Positions 1 to 10,800 are shown, counted from the stretch's first letter. The stretch is DNA of 64,000 bases from Lophium mytilinum (GCA_010093605.1 MU004190.1:1315125-1379124), one strand, 5' to 3'. Made by a program: numbers and translations. The notes: generated from the sequence alone by a model not told the origin.

Positions 1-230
1 GCTAGAACTATAACTAAGCTACTAGATATAATATTTCTAATTATATAATATAAGAATTTAGAGAATAATAGATATTAATTCTATATAGAAATCTAGCTAG
101 TTTATATATATATTAGAGAGGCCTATATAGGCCTTAATTACACTAGATCTATATAGAAAGGCGTTCCTATAGTAGATCTATACATTACGTGCATAATATC
201 TAAATATCAACCGTATATTAAGAATTCCAC
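1..230. repeat. AT-rich, possibly RIP-degraded edge
   Basis: The first ~230 bases are strongly A+T-rich and full of short TATATA, CTATATAG and TAGATCTA words, unlike the roughly balanced composition that follows. No open frame of useful length exists. This is the usual look of old repeat DNA degraded by RIP in ascomycetes, but no element family can be recognised. The composition change is seen directly; the RIP explanation is inference. Confidence 0.45.
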
Positions 231-595
231 ACGAAGATAGGCATCGGAGGTTTAGGAGGGGAAAAGTTCGCGTCCACGGAAGCGGTCTAGCGGTTCTCGT
301 CAACCACGACGCGTCCACGAATTGTTGATTTCCTTCTACACCACGATCAGGATGAGCTTACTAATTCATCGTTCAGTATGAGTACATTGGGATACATACA
401 TTCTTCAAGGCATGGTGAGTTTGCTCGACTACATTGGTTGGGTTAATTGAAAAATGCTTGCTAATGCCACCAAAGTGCATCTTTCCCCTCGACGATGCAC
501 CGTCCAAGGAGCCTCTTAGCGGTGCTACCTGCGAATCGAAACCCGACGTCGTTTGGAACGGCCTTAGACTATAGCCGCTATCTTCCTGCGAGTAG

Positions 596-790
596 TTGAT
601 ATATCGCGCAGCGTCGAACAAGCTCCAGGACCTTCCTGCCGAGATACGACTCGATATATTCCGATACGCGTTTGATTACGGTACAAAGCTCCCGTCACCG
701 TCTAGAAGGATAGATTTCGACTTTAATGGGTGTCATGACACTATGCGAATATGCGACGAGGATTCTGGGCATCTCCAAGGACTGCCCTAA
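596..790 (+). pseudogene. Relic of an F-box-like gene (N-terminal part)
   Basis: The translation contains KLQDLPAEIRLDIFRYAFDY near its start, closely matching KLQSLPAEIRLCIFGHVFDY in the gene at 5721-6833 and the LQKFPAELRLQIFRDVF segment at 1488-2266. After about 40 residues the similarity stops and the frame closes. No continuation of the family is visible in the next kilobase. It is therefore best read as a truncated, decayed paralogue of the F-box-like family found twice more nearby. The LPxEIRLxIF pattern is typical of the F-box-like start of many fungal orphan proteins. I see no sign that it still makes a product. Confidence 0.5.
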
Positions 791-1303
791 TTGTTCAAAC
801 ATCTACCAATGCCAGCAGCGCGCAAATGATCGATATCAGAGGTCCAGGAATAAACCGGTCCCTTTGAATGCCTACGGTCTTCTCGCATCCGTTCTGATAG
901 TTTCGTGTCGTTCCAAAATTGCCTTACCGGCTTATGTCTCCGTTACATTCCGCACCTAGAGGTCTAAAGGATGTCGCAAGCAATGGATTGCATTAATTGA
1001 AGCGTCCGACACGGAGGCACCCCTTCGCAGACCCCTCAGATGTTGAAAAATTGCATCCTGCTAAGATCACAGTAATGGAATAACAGATTCTGGCGAAGGA
1101 TGTTGATGTTGCGCTTGCTTATGAAGTATTTATAATACCGGAATTGTAGTGTGTCGTGTTGGCCGAATGTGGCGGTAAGCATAATTGGCGGAGAGAAGTA
1201 CCATGGGTCAACTTCGTGAATGATTCACTTCGAATCGAAGTTTCCTTACCGACACTCTGTCCTCTCAACCTTTTCATTCAACATTTATCTCTTTAACTGA
1301 GGC
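791..1303. other. Intergenic, no gene seen
   Basis: About 510 bases between the F-box-like relic and the tandem duplication. Short frames are present on both strands but none resembles a known family or continues the relic. No RNA gene or repeat was recognised. Confidence 0.5.
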
Positions 1304-1453
1304 CTCTTGAAGAGCCCACGAGCATCTATCACATGAATGAGACCGAACAAAAGGCCCGAGGTAAGTTAAAAAATCAGCCTCATCTGGCACTGTGGATATT
1401 TCATAATACTCACTAATGGCATGGGAAGGACACCTCAACTTGTGTTACAACCT
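1304..1453. repeat. Tandem duplication, copy 1 (decayed)
   Basis: This ~150-bp segment repeats at 1459-1608. It carries the same short first exon (ATG AAT GA...), GT donor and CACTAATGG branch-like site as copy 2. Most differences are transitions, with A/T here where copy 2 has G/C (about nineteen sites this way against about five the other, by hand). The AG acceptor used in copy 2 is changed here. The pattern fits RIP-type decay of one copy. Confidence 0.65.
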
Positions 1454-1458
1454 AGCCG

Positions 1459-1608
1459 TCTCAAGGAGTCCACGAGCACCTATCGCGATGAATGAAACCG
1501 AGCGAAGGGCCCGAGGTGAGTTGAGAAGTCGGCCTCAGCCAGCACAGTAGATACTTCGCAACACTGGCTAATGGCTCGAGAAGGACACCTCAATCTGTGT
1601 TACATCCT
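1459..1608. repeat. Tandem duplication, copy 2 (holds first exon of next gene)
   Basis: Second copy of the ~150-bp tandem duplication. It contains the start codon, the 65-nt intron 1516-1580 with branch site GGCTAATGG, and the beginning of exon 2 of the F-box-like gene. It is the better preserved copy, so the duplicated piece is the 5' end of that gene. Confidence 0.65.
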
Positions 1609-2266
1609 GCTATGTCGTAGTGGCATGGTTTGCAAGGGTATAATCAACTTGTCCGACTCCAAGGACGGCCCATTCTCCGCAGACTTGGGCCGCAAACCTT
1701 CATGGGACGAGCACTCATGGGACGAGCCCGCACGCATAGTCAATGCTGTTGCCCAGAAACTGCAGAAATTCCCCGCCGAACTCCGCTTGCAGATTTTCCG
1801 AGACGTGTTCCATCAACCAATGTGGGCTCTCATGAAGCACAACTCTTGCACTGAAGACTTCGTGTTCGAGCACGTAGCATTTACTCGCACATGTAAATGG
1901 ACCAACCTTTATGATTGGTGCAACGAGAAGCTCGTGGGGTGCGAAATTGCGTTGGAAGTATCGGATCTCTTATGGAACACGACCGCGGCTGTGTTGGATT
2001 TGCGAGATCTTCCCGCCTTCACAAAGTGCTCACTCGCTGTGCCTAACTTCAAGCCCATGGACCGTGTTCGAAGGCTCTGCATCCATCTTACCCAACCAAA
2101 ATCTTACACTTCGGAACACCTGGGCCTGCTTTTGAACATCCCGAAACTACAGGGTGTCTGTCTCCATCTCGATTATGAACAAGATCGGGAAGAACTCGAG
2201 TCCTCTCCAGTAGTCGTCAGCTTGAGGCAACGCGGAGTGGATGTGAGGCTCTGGGTAGTGTTTTGA
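1488..2266 (+). CDS. F-box-like orphan protein (two exons)
   Basis: Proposed exons are 1488-1515 and 1581-2266. The 65-nt intron has a GTGAGT donor, a GCTAATG branch and a GAG acceptor, and joins in frame (MNETERRAR then EGHLNLCYIL). The product is about 237 residues. The LQKFPAELRLQIFRDVF segment near residue 65 is the F-box-like signature of many fungal orphan proteins, which are thought to bind Skp1 in SCF ubiquitin ligases or simply to be lineage-specific. The rest resembles the central part of the gene at 5721-6833 (W-C-E-locus, L-DLR-L segments). A shorter start at 1571 keeps the second exon without splicing. Function beyond an F-box-like fold is unknown. Only the splice model depends on the duplicated segment. 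Confidence 0.6.
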
Positions 2267-2962
2267 GCCGACATTCAAAGCTAGACAAGCAATGATACGA
2301 GAGCATACTTGCGGCGGAGACTTTCTCCCGTTATATTGACGGTGGTGCACACGATAAACACGGACGTCAACCGGAAGCATCAGGCAAAGAACAAAAAGTC
2401 ACATTAGGAATTGTTTCACGCCGATCGTATTACACAAGAGGAGACCGTACACTCTACTACAAAAGCGAGGAATATCAAGGCAGCAGATTTTAAGAAATAC
2501 AGCGGCTGGCGTCCTGATTTCATTTCTCCAACAGATTGATAAGGCAGAGTTGATTGCGAGGGTGCGATCTCAAAGCGTTTTCAGAACCCAATCTGGCGTG
2601 CGGACATCTTGAAGCAATAAAATATTTTCCAAAATTTTCCTTACGCGTTCAACGCCGTACCTATCTTGCAGTGCATGCATGTCCTTCCTCTCGTACAAAC
2701 TCTCAGCCCTCGGCCGAGAGAGCTTCCTCGCCTCGTTACGCCTCCCACCCCCCTCTAGCAAGGGTCCGCATATCATATACCCCGCCAAACGCGGGGCAAA
2801 AATACCGTTCCGGATCCTCGAAGCAAGACCCCCGGCGCGACCTCCACCTTCCGGAGGTACAGTACAATTTCTCCGAGTCCGATTTCCAAGCACTATAACG
2901 CCATTGCAAGTCCCTCATTTCTTTGCCTACAAGCTTTTGACAACCGCTGCTAATTATCCGTC
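2267..2962. other. Intergenic / promoter of the FAH-family gene
   Basis: About 700 bases with overlapping short frames on both strands that look like noise. The last ~250 bases are rich in C and T on the plus strand, as is common in fungal 5' leaders. No repeat or RNA gene was recognised. Confidence 0.4.
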
Positions 2963-4034
2963 ATGAAGACTGCCTTTGGAAGACTCGTCCGCTTTAAGAG
3001 CAAGGGAGGGGAGGTGCTCTATGGAGAGGCCCCGACTGGCGATGACTTGGTTGGCAAGACGGTGGAGCTTTATGAAGGGGAGCAGCCGTGGGAGCTGAAG
3101 GCTACTGGGAAGAAGGCTGAGATTGCGGAGGTTTGCGGCCCCCTAAAGAAGTGACATGGCAACGGGCTAATTGGAATAATTGCAGGTCTTAAGCCCTCTA
3201 CCAGCGGCACCTATATTCTATGGCATTGGTTTGAACTACAAGGCGCATATTGCGGAAGCTGGCGTGCGTAGAGATGTCTCCGAAGTCTGCAATAATAATG
3301 GAAGAATTGACGCTGCGATGTAGTTTCCAACACCAGGATTCCCGACAGTCTTCACGAAACCCGCCGGTAAACACCTCCAGATTCCAGGCTTTGAGAAATG
3401 ACAGACCCTAACTCGGCTTTCAATCTAGATGCCCTCGCTGGCCCATTCGAAGACATAACCATCTACAAAGACTGCCAAAAGACCATGGACTACGAGGTAC
3501 CCTCTCCCCTCCCCTCTCATCCCATATACCCCAATTCTAACAACCATCCAGGGCGAACTCACCGTCATCATCGGCAAACCCGCCCTCAACCTCACCGAAT
3601 CCGACGACCCCTTCGACTACATCCTCGGCTACACAACCGGCAACGACGTCTCCTGCCGCTACTGGCAAATGCCTGAGCAATCCGGCAACCAGCACGGCTA
3701 CGCCAAGTCCTTCGATCAGTTCGGGCCCATCGGCCCTGTGCTCGTCTCCCCTAGCCTTATCCAAGACCCGGCCGCACTCACACTCAAGACCTTTGTAAAC
3801 GGGGAGGAGCGGCAGAGCACGTCGACGAGCGATTTGCTCTTCAATATCCCGCAGATCATCCGGCACTTGAGCAGGGGCACGACCCTGCGGCCCGGAACGG
3901 CGATTATGACGGGGACACCGTCGGGGGTAGCCGCGTTTATGAAGCCGCCGGCGTGGTTGCAGGATGGGGATGTGGTGGAGGTGAAGATTAGTGAGATTGG
4001 GAGTATTAAGAATAAGTATGTCTTTGAGAAGTAG
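2963..4034 (+). CDS. Fumarylacetoacetate hydrolase family protein
   Basis: Five exons: 2963-3130, 3186-3263, 3324-3366, 3429-3496, 3552-4034. All four introns are 55-62 nt and join in frame to give about 279 residues. The N-terminal RLVRFK and LYGEAPTGDDLVG segments, then YGIGLNYKAHIAEAG, FPTVFTKPADALAGP, MDYEGELTVIIGK and GYTTGNDVSCRYWQ, are classic FAH-fold motifs. The two Glu in DYEGEL and the Asp in GNDVS are the expected Mg/Ca ligands. MTGTPSGV and GDVVEVKISEIG mark the C-terminal end. Family members hydrolyse or decarboxylate acylpyruvates in aromatic catabolism; the exact substrate cannot be read. The first intron has a GTTTGC donor, which is weak but keeps the frame. It is followed in the same direction by an extradiol-type VOC protein, so a shared catabolic role is likely. 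Confidence 0.88.
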
Positions 4035-4889
4035 GGCAGGCGTTTTAGAACTGCTTAGATATAGTCGAGAGGTTTGATATAAAGATATCAACATCACAAT
4101 TCTACGATATACTACCACCTACGCTTCCGATCACAAAATGCTCGTCTTACCGAACCGGGGACACCTAAAACTCCAGAGTCAACGGCATCTATTCTTCCTA
4201 GCGTGACGTCTATATTAACATTACACGATGTTGTCTCTAGAAAAGGAATAGAAGTCACGAGCTAGATGGTAAGGCTTAGCGCAGCAGACGACGTTAAGCC
4301 GATCACGTGATGCAAACGTAGATACTCCTGTTTCCTGAAGAGGAATATGCGACCCCAAGAAGATCCTCTGCATTTGAAGTGGTGGAAAGATATCTCCATC
4401 GCCCATCGCCCGTGATAGACCACTCTCCCATTTTCTGGCACCACGTGCCCTCCGGAACCCGGAGCTTAAAAAGGCCCTGCTCCTTGGTAACCCAACCACG
4501 ACTCTTCCGAAGCGGCGAAAGACAGGGGGCGAGACCCCGGAAAGTGAGAGGCACAGCCTAGCGTAGTCTACCATAGCAGTGGATGCGCGTACATATATTA
4601 CTAACGCTCCCTAGGTATCCGAATGAGAGTCTGAATCCTGCTACGAGTTCCAAGGGGCCGAAGTGATACGGGTTGGAAATCCTAACCTCGGTGATTTGGG
4701 AAGGGTGATAAAAGCGCACTTATAAGTTCGGGACATTGACGAGCGAGGGAAGGTTTACTGGTCAGTGGACAAATGAACAGAAGCGGGTATAAGAACTGAT
4801 GGTAACTCCTAGACTCTACCTTACCTATTCATCGAACTCAACTATTATACTATTCTCCAAACCAAAACGAGAAAGTCCAGACATTCAAC
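4035..4889. other. Intergenic / promoter of the VOC gene
   Basis: About 850 bases between the FAH-family and VOC genes. A GTGACGTC word near 4203 resembles a CRE half-site. Overlapping antisense frames at 4221-4574 show no family resemblance. The last 100 bases before the start codon are rich in CTA and TTAC words, typical of a leader. Confidence 0.4.
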
Positions 4890-5580
4890 ATGGCCAAAGA
4901 CTTCGACTTCGACCAGAAATCCGCGAAAGTGGTCTCGCCTACCCGCCTTGCGCACGTGGTCCTTCGAACCACTCCTGAAAAGTTCAAGGCAATGACCGAC
5001 TATTACAAAACCTTTTTGGGTGGAGAAGCTAGTTACGAGAACGAGTTCTTGAGTTTCATTACCTATGATGAGGAACATCACCGCCTCGCTATCGGCGCAA
5101 TCCCTGGCACGGGACCGAAGAACCAGAGGACGTGCGGGTTGGAGGTAAGCCGTGTCCATCCTCTTGAATAGGTCTGAATAGACAGCGACGCGGAGAACAA
5201 GCGGGGCTAAAGAAACGTAGCACATCGCCTTCACCCACTCACATCTCAACGAGCTCCTCCTCGCCTACCGCCAGCGCAAAGCCGCCGGGATCGATCCCTT
5301 CTGGTGCGTCAACCACGGGCCGACGACCTCCATCTACTACCACGACCCGGATGGGAACATGCTCGAGACTCAAGTCGATGCCTTTGAGACGACAGAGGAA
5401 GCGACAGATTTTATGTTGAGCAAGGCGTTTCAGGAGAATCCGTTCGGCGCTGAATTTGACCCGGAGGAGCACATCGACAGGATTAAGAAGGGGGAGAGTG
5501 CGAAGAGTCTCTTAAAGCGGCCGGATGTGGGGCCCAGGGGGCCGGAGAGCTTGCCGGCTGCGATGTTGGAGGGTATTTAG
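4890..5580 (+). CDS. VOC / extradiol dioxygenase-like protein
   Basis: Two exons, 4890-5144 and 5221-5580, separated by a 76-nt intron (GTAAGC donor, GGGCTAAAG branch, GTAG acceptor). The product is about 204 residues. It has two betaalphabetabetabeta modules of the vicinal-oxygen-chelate (glyoxalase/bleomycin resistance/dioxygenase) fold. The putative metal ligands are His22 in RLAHVVL, His86 in HIAFTHSHL and Glu134 in DPDGNMLETQ, the H-H-E set of type I extradiol dioxygenases. DPDGNMLE is the usual C-terminal signature. It likely acts on a catechol-like or related aromatic compound in the cytosol, and its neighbour is an FAH-family hydrolase. A glyoxalase-like or non-catalytic role cannot be excluded. 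Confidence 0.85.
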
Positions 5581-5720
5581 GTCATAGGGGGGTATAAAGG
5601 AGTTTGCACTATCGCGTCTGGCGAGGTAGAATTGTGATATCGAGCTCTTTAACATTTTGAGTGATGAAGAGGAAAATGAATGAAAGGTACCAGATCGAAG
5701 CTCATCTAGGATTCCGTGAT

Positions 5721-6833
5721 TCATTCGGATAGACCATAGTCTTCGGATAGATCATCATCTTCTTCGGATAGATCATCGTCTCCTTCGGACGGAACTTCGT
5801 CTTCATCGGATGTATCATCCTCTCCAAGCTCCGTCCTCTCTCTTCTACGCGCCAGTAATTCCGCGAACTTCTCCGGCGCCCAGATCATCACACGATAGAC
5901 CAAGGCAACCATAATCAGCTCGTAATAAGAAGCAGCATGTCGAAAATCTTTTTTGGTCGGCTTCCTGAACATGTTGTCAATGCGTTCCGGTGTGCTGTGA
6001 TAAACTGGCCCCTCGTAAGGGGGTCGTTCTAGTCTCACTTTGCCAAGCTCTATCTTCTGTATGACTTCGGTTCTTGCAGCGAGACATTCCTCTCCATGTG
6101 TGTTCGAGTCGGACGAGTACGCCATATCGTCCTCCATGCCCTCATCCGGTGACTCGCCAGAACCTCTCGTTAGTCTTACACGGACCCCACGCTGCTTTAA
6201 AGCAAGGACAGTAGGAGCTAGCCGCAGGATCTCGTTCTTCTGCCACGTGCTGGGGATGTAAATGCCAACTTCTCGCAACTTCGGCAAGTCCAGGAGCATC
6301 TTGAGTCTTGGCCAGGTCTTAGGGTCCATCTCAATCGTTTCACCACCCCACATATGCTGATTACGATCTATGTCCCCATGTCTAGGTACAGTGCCATCCG
6401 GCTCCCAACCTACCTGGCCAACGTCGATGATGAGGTATCTGGCGTAGTTACCGGGCTTGAAGTTTCGTACAGACTTGTAGCCAGGGGAAGACACGAAATT
6501 TGAAAGATCTTCCAGATTAAGGTGGAACCATGTACAGGAGTAGAATGCCTCAGATGCCTCTGTCGCGACATTGAGCCCAACAAATGCCTCGTAGCACCAG
6601 TCATGCAGCGTCTTCCTCGGGTCCCAGGATAGCCATCGAAAACCATAATCGCGCATTCCCACAGTGGTAGTAGTATGATCGTATTCTGGTGTTTTTTGCA
6701 CAACCTTGAGAGGAGCGGCAATAGGATGGACGGCCACAGGAGCTTTGGTGTTGTAGTCAAACACGTGTCCAAAAATACACAATCGAATCTCAGCAGGCAG
6801 ACTCTGGAGCTTCTTGGAAAGCTGATGAATCAC
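5721..6833 (-). CDS. F-box-like orphan protein with acidic tail repeats
   Basis: A single open frame of 370 residues. Residues 5-27 (LSKKLQSLPAEIRLCIFGHV) form the F-box-like segment shared with the relic at 596-790 and the gene at 1488-2266. The middle contains WLSWDPRKTLHDWCYEAFVG and LNLEDLSNFV, again similar to the 1488-2266 product. The C-terminal ~30 residues are very acidic, with tandem DDLSE units encoded by a short ~21-24-bp repeat near 5725-5800. No transmembrane or catalytic motif is visible. It is probably a lineage-specific member of the large fungal F-box-like orphan family; a role as a substrate adaptor is only inference. The three family members within 6 kb suggest local duplication, with one copy lost. 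Confidence 0.75.
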   Translation of the reverse strand: MIHQLSKKLQSLPAEIRLCIFGHVFDYNTKAPVAVHPIAAPLKVVQKTPEYDHTTTTVGMRDYGFRWLSWDPRKTLHDWCYEAFVGLNVATEASEAFYSCTWFHLNLEDLSNFVSSPGYKSVRNFKPGNYARYLIIDVGQVGWEPDGTVPRHGDIDRNQHMWGGETIEMDPKTWPRLKMLLDLPKLREVGIYIPSTWQKNEILRLAPTVLALKQRGVRVRLTRGSGESPDEGMEDDMAYSSDSNTHGEECLAARTEVIQKIELGKVRLERPPYEGPVYHSTPERIDNMFRKPTKKDFRHAASYYELIMVALVYRVMIWAPEKFAELLARRRERTELGEDDTSDEDEVPSEGDDDLSEEDDDLSEDYGLSE

Positions 6834-7103
6834 GCGTGCATGAGGGGTCCACGAAGTCTTTCCTGTGCCATTCTTGACAGTATGATCGGATTGGGGATCT
6901 AATGGTGAGCAGGGTTTAGAGCGCGAGGTGGTAAACGCGCCGGAAAGTGCTTTACGGTCGTTGTTAGCTCGCCTATGCGGCTGAGTGAGGGCCTAGGGAT
7001 TCGGGATCGGACTCACGTCTAAGTGTTGATGACTCAGGCTGAAGTTCGTTCATCTTGGTGTTCGGATGCAGGAATTGTGATGAAAGAGATGGAAGTCGGA
7101 GAC

Positions 7104-7190
7104 GTGGGCACAAGAATCGAACCGCCTTGGCGCGCTAGCGCGCCCGTACCCCACAGGCCCAGGCCACTCGAACCGGTTGAGTGTGAAAGT
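7104..7190 (-). other. tRNA- or SINE-like relic with B-box
   Basis: Read on the minus strand this stretch ends with GGTTCGATTC, a close match to the RNA polymerase III B-box, preceded by an A-box-like GTGGCCTGGGCC. A proper cloverleaf cannot be drawn: the T-stem and acceptor arms do not pair. It may be a decayed tRNA or a tRNA-derived short element. Low confidence. Confidence 0.2.
7129..7144. repeat. Perfect 16-bp GC palindrome
   Basis: GGCGCGCTAGCGCGCC is its own reverse complement over all 16 bases. It lies inside the tRNA-like stretch and could fold as a tight cruciform or be a dimer binding site. No function can be assigned. Confidence 0.6.
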
Positions 7191-7812
7191 CGTAATGTAG
7201 AGACGGTAGGCATCGTGTGAGTGCGAATCATTCACTCAGTCAAACGCAAGTCAGAAACTGCCCACGTCATCCCAAAGTATGCATGTAACATGCTTGTTCA
7301 ATTGTTTTGATCTTTGATTTTTCATCATCATATAAACACTTCCGAAATATGGGCAGCAGTTCCCAAGTCCCACGACCTGTCAACGATCGTCGAGAACCGT
7401 GTCATCAACGATTCTTTAGAGTCGATGGAGCATTGAAAGCTCGGAGCCGCATGCCCATCAGGATCAAAGTCTGGCACTGAAAGACCTTGTATATCCGAAA
7501 ATGTTTCCCTCATAGACGTCCCTGGGGAACCCCCTTTTTAATATGTTTCAATGCATGCAAATGTATGCAGCCTCATGAGACATCTTTTTGTCGTGAATTT
7601 GCCGAGACGGAGCGGCGCTGTGCCACCTGGCGCGTCGCAGCGCTACCGAGCACATTATTATACTCGGGAGTCGAGAACACCGAAAAGTTTTAGACGAGCT
7701 TGTCGAACCTCGTTATATCGTTATTTCCGAGAAGATGACTGCATGCGAATTGGCCTTCTTCTGTTTTACTTCTTGATCATGCATCGTGCTTGGATATGAG
7801 ATTATGAGGCTT

Positions 7813-10800
7813 TCAGTCTGGTAAAGCTCCGGCAGATTCGTGTGGAGGTTCAGGGAGATCGGGTTTCTCGACTGGAGCTGCTAGCAATTCTGCAGAGTCG
7901 AGTTCGATTATCGGGGTAATGGGAGCTGTTGAAAATTCTAGATCCATGTCTGCAGTTGCTGCAGGTATCGACGCGACGAAATAACTCGCCGCTTTTGGTA
8001 GCGGTTTGGAGGGAACGAGGTTTCCGATTGGAGGAGCGGGAGATGTTGAGGAGAAGGGATCTCCAACTGGGCTTGCTGGAGATGGCAGATAGCTGAGACC
8101 ACGCGATGATGGCTGTGTAGATGTTGGAGAAGCGAGATTACTATCTGTAGGTGCTGGAGACACTGGTGAAACAAGATCACTCATCATGTGTACAAGGTCT
8201 GCGGCCTTGAACGGCTTCTGCATGACGCGGTCCTAGAGGGGGTTTGTCAGTATCGAAGTGTGTGTATCAGGAAACCTTAGAGCAGAAGACACTACTTACA
8301 GCACCAGCCACCATAGCAGACTCGATTTGCTCCTGGCGCACGTTCGCGGTGACAGCGATGATCGGTAGTGGGGAAGGCACAAGCCCTTTCTCTTGTCTTT
8401 TTCGGATTTCCATCGTACATTCGAGCCCGTCCATGATAGGCATTTGCATATCCATCAGAATAACGTCGTATCGCTTGTCCGTCAGACAACCCAGAGCCTC
8501 GAGACCATGGTTGGCGACATCTACAATGCAGCCTGCTTTCTCCAACTGCTTCTTCAAAACGGTCTGGTTGATGATGTTATCCTCGACTAGCAGAACCTGC
8601 AAATGATCGCTGTGGATAGCTCCTTTAGTCCTGATGCTGGCAGGCAGAGTTTTAGCGCGGACAGACGCACGTCAAGCTTTCACATAGAAGCCAAATGTGC
8701 TACCTTCTTTCGGAGTAGAAAGGACCCCAATTTCTCCACCTTGCTTCTCGGTAAGTTCTTTTGAAATGAAGAGCCCAAGACCGGAGCCGCCGTATTTTAC
8801 GTTGGTTCTCACATTAGCCTGCCGGAATCTCTCGAAAATTTTGTGGACTTCGTTCAGATCCATGCCGATTCCAGTGTCCGCGATGAGGAAAGTCACGTAT
8901 ACTGGCTCTCCGTCGCCCCACTCGGGGTTGGTGGTAACGTCGTCCGAATTTTTGCCCTTCTCAGGCCAGTGCATGCCCTTAGGGAATGTTTGACGAGGGT
9001 TAGAGAATGTGGCGCCGTATCTGATCTCAATTTCTCGCTTGGTCCTGGTCTTTACAAACTTGATGGCATTGGTCATCAGATTAATGAAGATCTGAGTTAC
9101 ACGTGACGAGTCAAGGCTGAGATATTCGATGTCGAGACCGGCAATAGAGCTTTCTGGCACTAGCGTAGTCTTTATGGCATGGGTTCTCAGCTCTGCTTCG
9201 AAGATGGACGCCATAGATGTGACTAGTTTGGGTAGTTTGACGATGGAGGGAGTGATCGATAAGAGCATGGAATCGAGCTTGGACAAGGTTAAGACATCGT
9301 CGATAATGCGTTTTTGGTGATTAGCGCATTGCATGACAATGTTAGCCGCTGCTACATTTTCCGTCAACTGCCTCAAATATGGTTCGGCGATTTGATGACC
9401 GCCTAAAGCAGATTGGCATTCGTCCAACGAATTTGAAATGCTATCAGCACAATGGACAATTGCTGAGAGAGGATTCCTCATTTCGTGGGAAACAACATCG
9501 ATGAAGGACTCCTGCTCTGAGCAGATAGTTAGCTTTCGAGTAGATAGTAGGCGAATGTTGTCGCACTCACGTCGCTTCGCTTCTTTCGCGTCTTCTGCTA
9601 ATCTGGCTTGCCATGACTCGGCCCATTTCAACTGACTGATGTCTGTCGTGCAAGCCATTATTGACTTTATCTCTCCGTTTTCCTTGTAGGGAAAGGCAAC
9701 AATCTGGATTTGTGCAGGCTCGGGGTCGCCAACTGGTGGTTTATAGCGACGCTTTAAGCGGACATCAACGCTGAGGTAGCCTTGGCCATCCTTGGACTTT
9801 CTAAATGTTTCCGCAACCTTTGTCTTGTCTTCTTCCTATAGGGCGTCAGTCACAATATGCGCTACACGCAGCAAGTTAACGTTACCAGATAAACTTCCCA
9901 GAATGATTCTTTCGTTCTGGTTGTGGCCGCAGTGTATCCAGAAAGGACGTAGTATTGCTCATTAGCCCAGAGAATGTCACCCTCCAGTGAGCAATGCACC
10001 ATGCCGACGGATGCATGCTCCACTAGATGGCGGACCTTTAGATCATTGAATGCGAGATCGTTCTCAAGCTGCTCCTGTCGTTTCTGTAATTCTTCCGTGT
10101 TGATCGCGGCAGTTATCACGCTCGAGACCATTCCACCTAGGTCCTTGAGAAATTGCTCACAGGCGTGGTCAAACGGCCTGCATGGGTTCGTGCCTATGAC
10201 GAGAAAGCCGAAGTTTCGTGACCCGCTCAGAATAGGCAAAATTGCAACGTTCTTAGCAGGTCTCTCGAATCCACGCCAAGATATGCCTTTGAAGCGTTCG
10301 TCGTCCTCTTCATATTTGATGACGAGGGATTTCGATCCAGCCTCCTTGAATTGGGGGATTAAGCCCTTCCCGCTGTCTATACTTTCATGGTCCACCAGAA
10401 GTTGGTGGCCTTCTGGCACCCCGATTGCACCTTGTAGTCTCAGTGTTTGCTTCCCGGGTTCGAGATCTTCTTCAGTTCGGTATAAGATAGCCATAGGTAT
10501 GTCGTATCCATTCGTCTCGAGACATTCAAGGACGTGTCGAAAGACGCGGTTCGGGGTCAACTCGGTAGTAGAGGCAATCAGGTTGAGCGTGTTGGTCCGA
10601 CGCTCGACGAGCTTTTGATTGGTGACCTCGAACAAGGCGTTATAAAAGCCCTCGTGTAGGCCGTTCGCGTCCCAACCGACTGGGGTGAAGTTCCCTGTAA
10701 AGAATGCTCTTCCTTCGTTAGCACGACTGTTGTGTGAAGAATGCGCAGTTTCAAGCTCACTCTTCCTCCCACCCGTTCCGGTGAACCATCATTGGGGCTT

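Larger units (their letters stand above)
6834..7812. other. Intergenic with tRNA-like relic and GC palindrome
   Basis: About 980 bases between convergent or tandem minus-strand genes. It holds the tRNA-like stretch at 7104-7190 and the perfect palindrome at 7129-7144. The remaining short frames on both strands look like noise. This stretch probably includes the promoter of the F-box-like gene and the 3' region of the histidine kinase. Confidence 0.4.
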
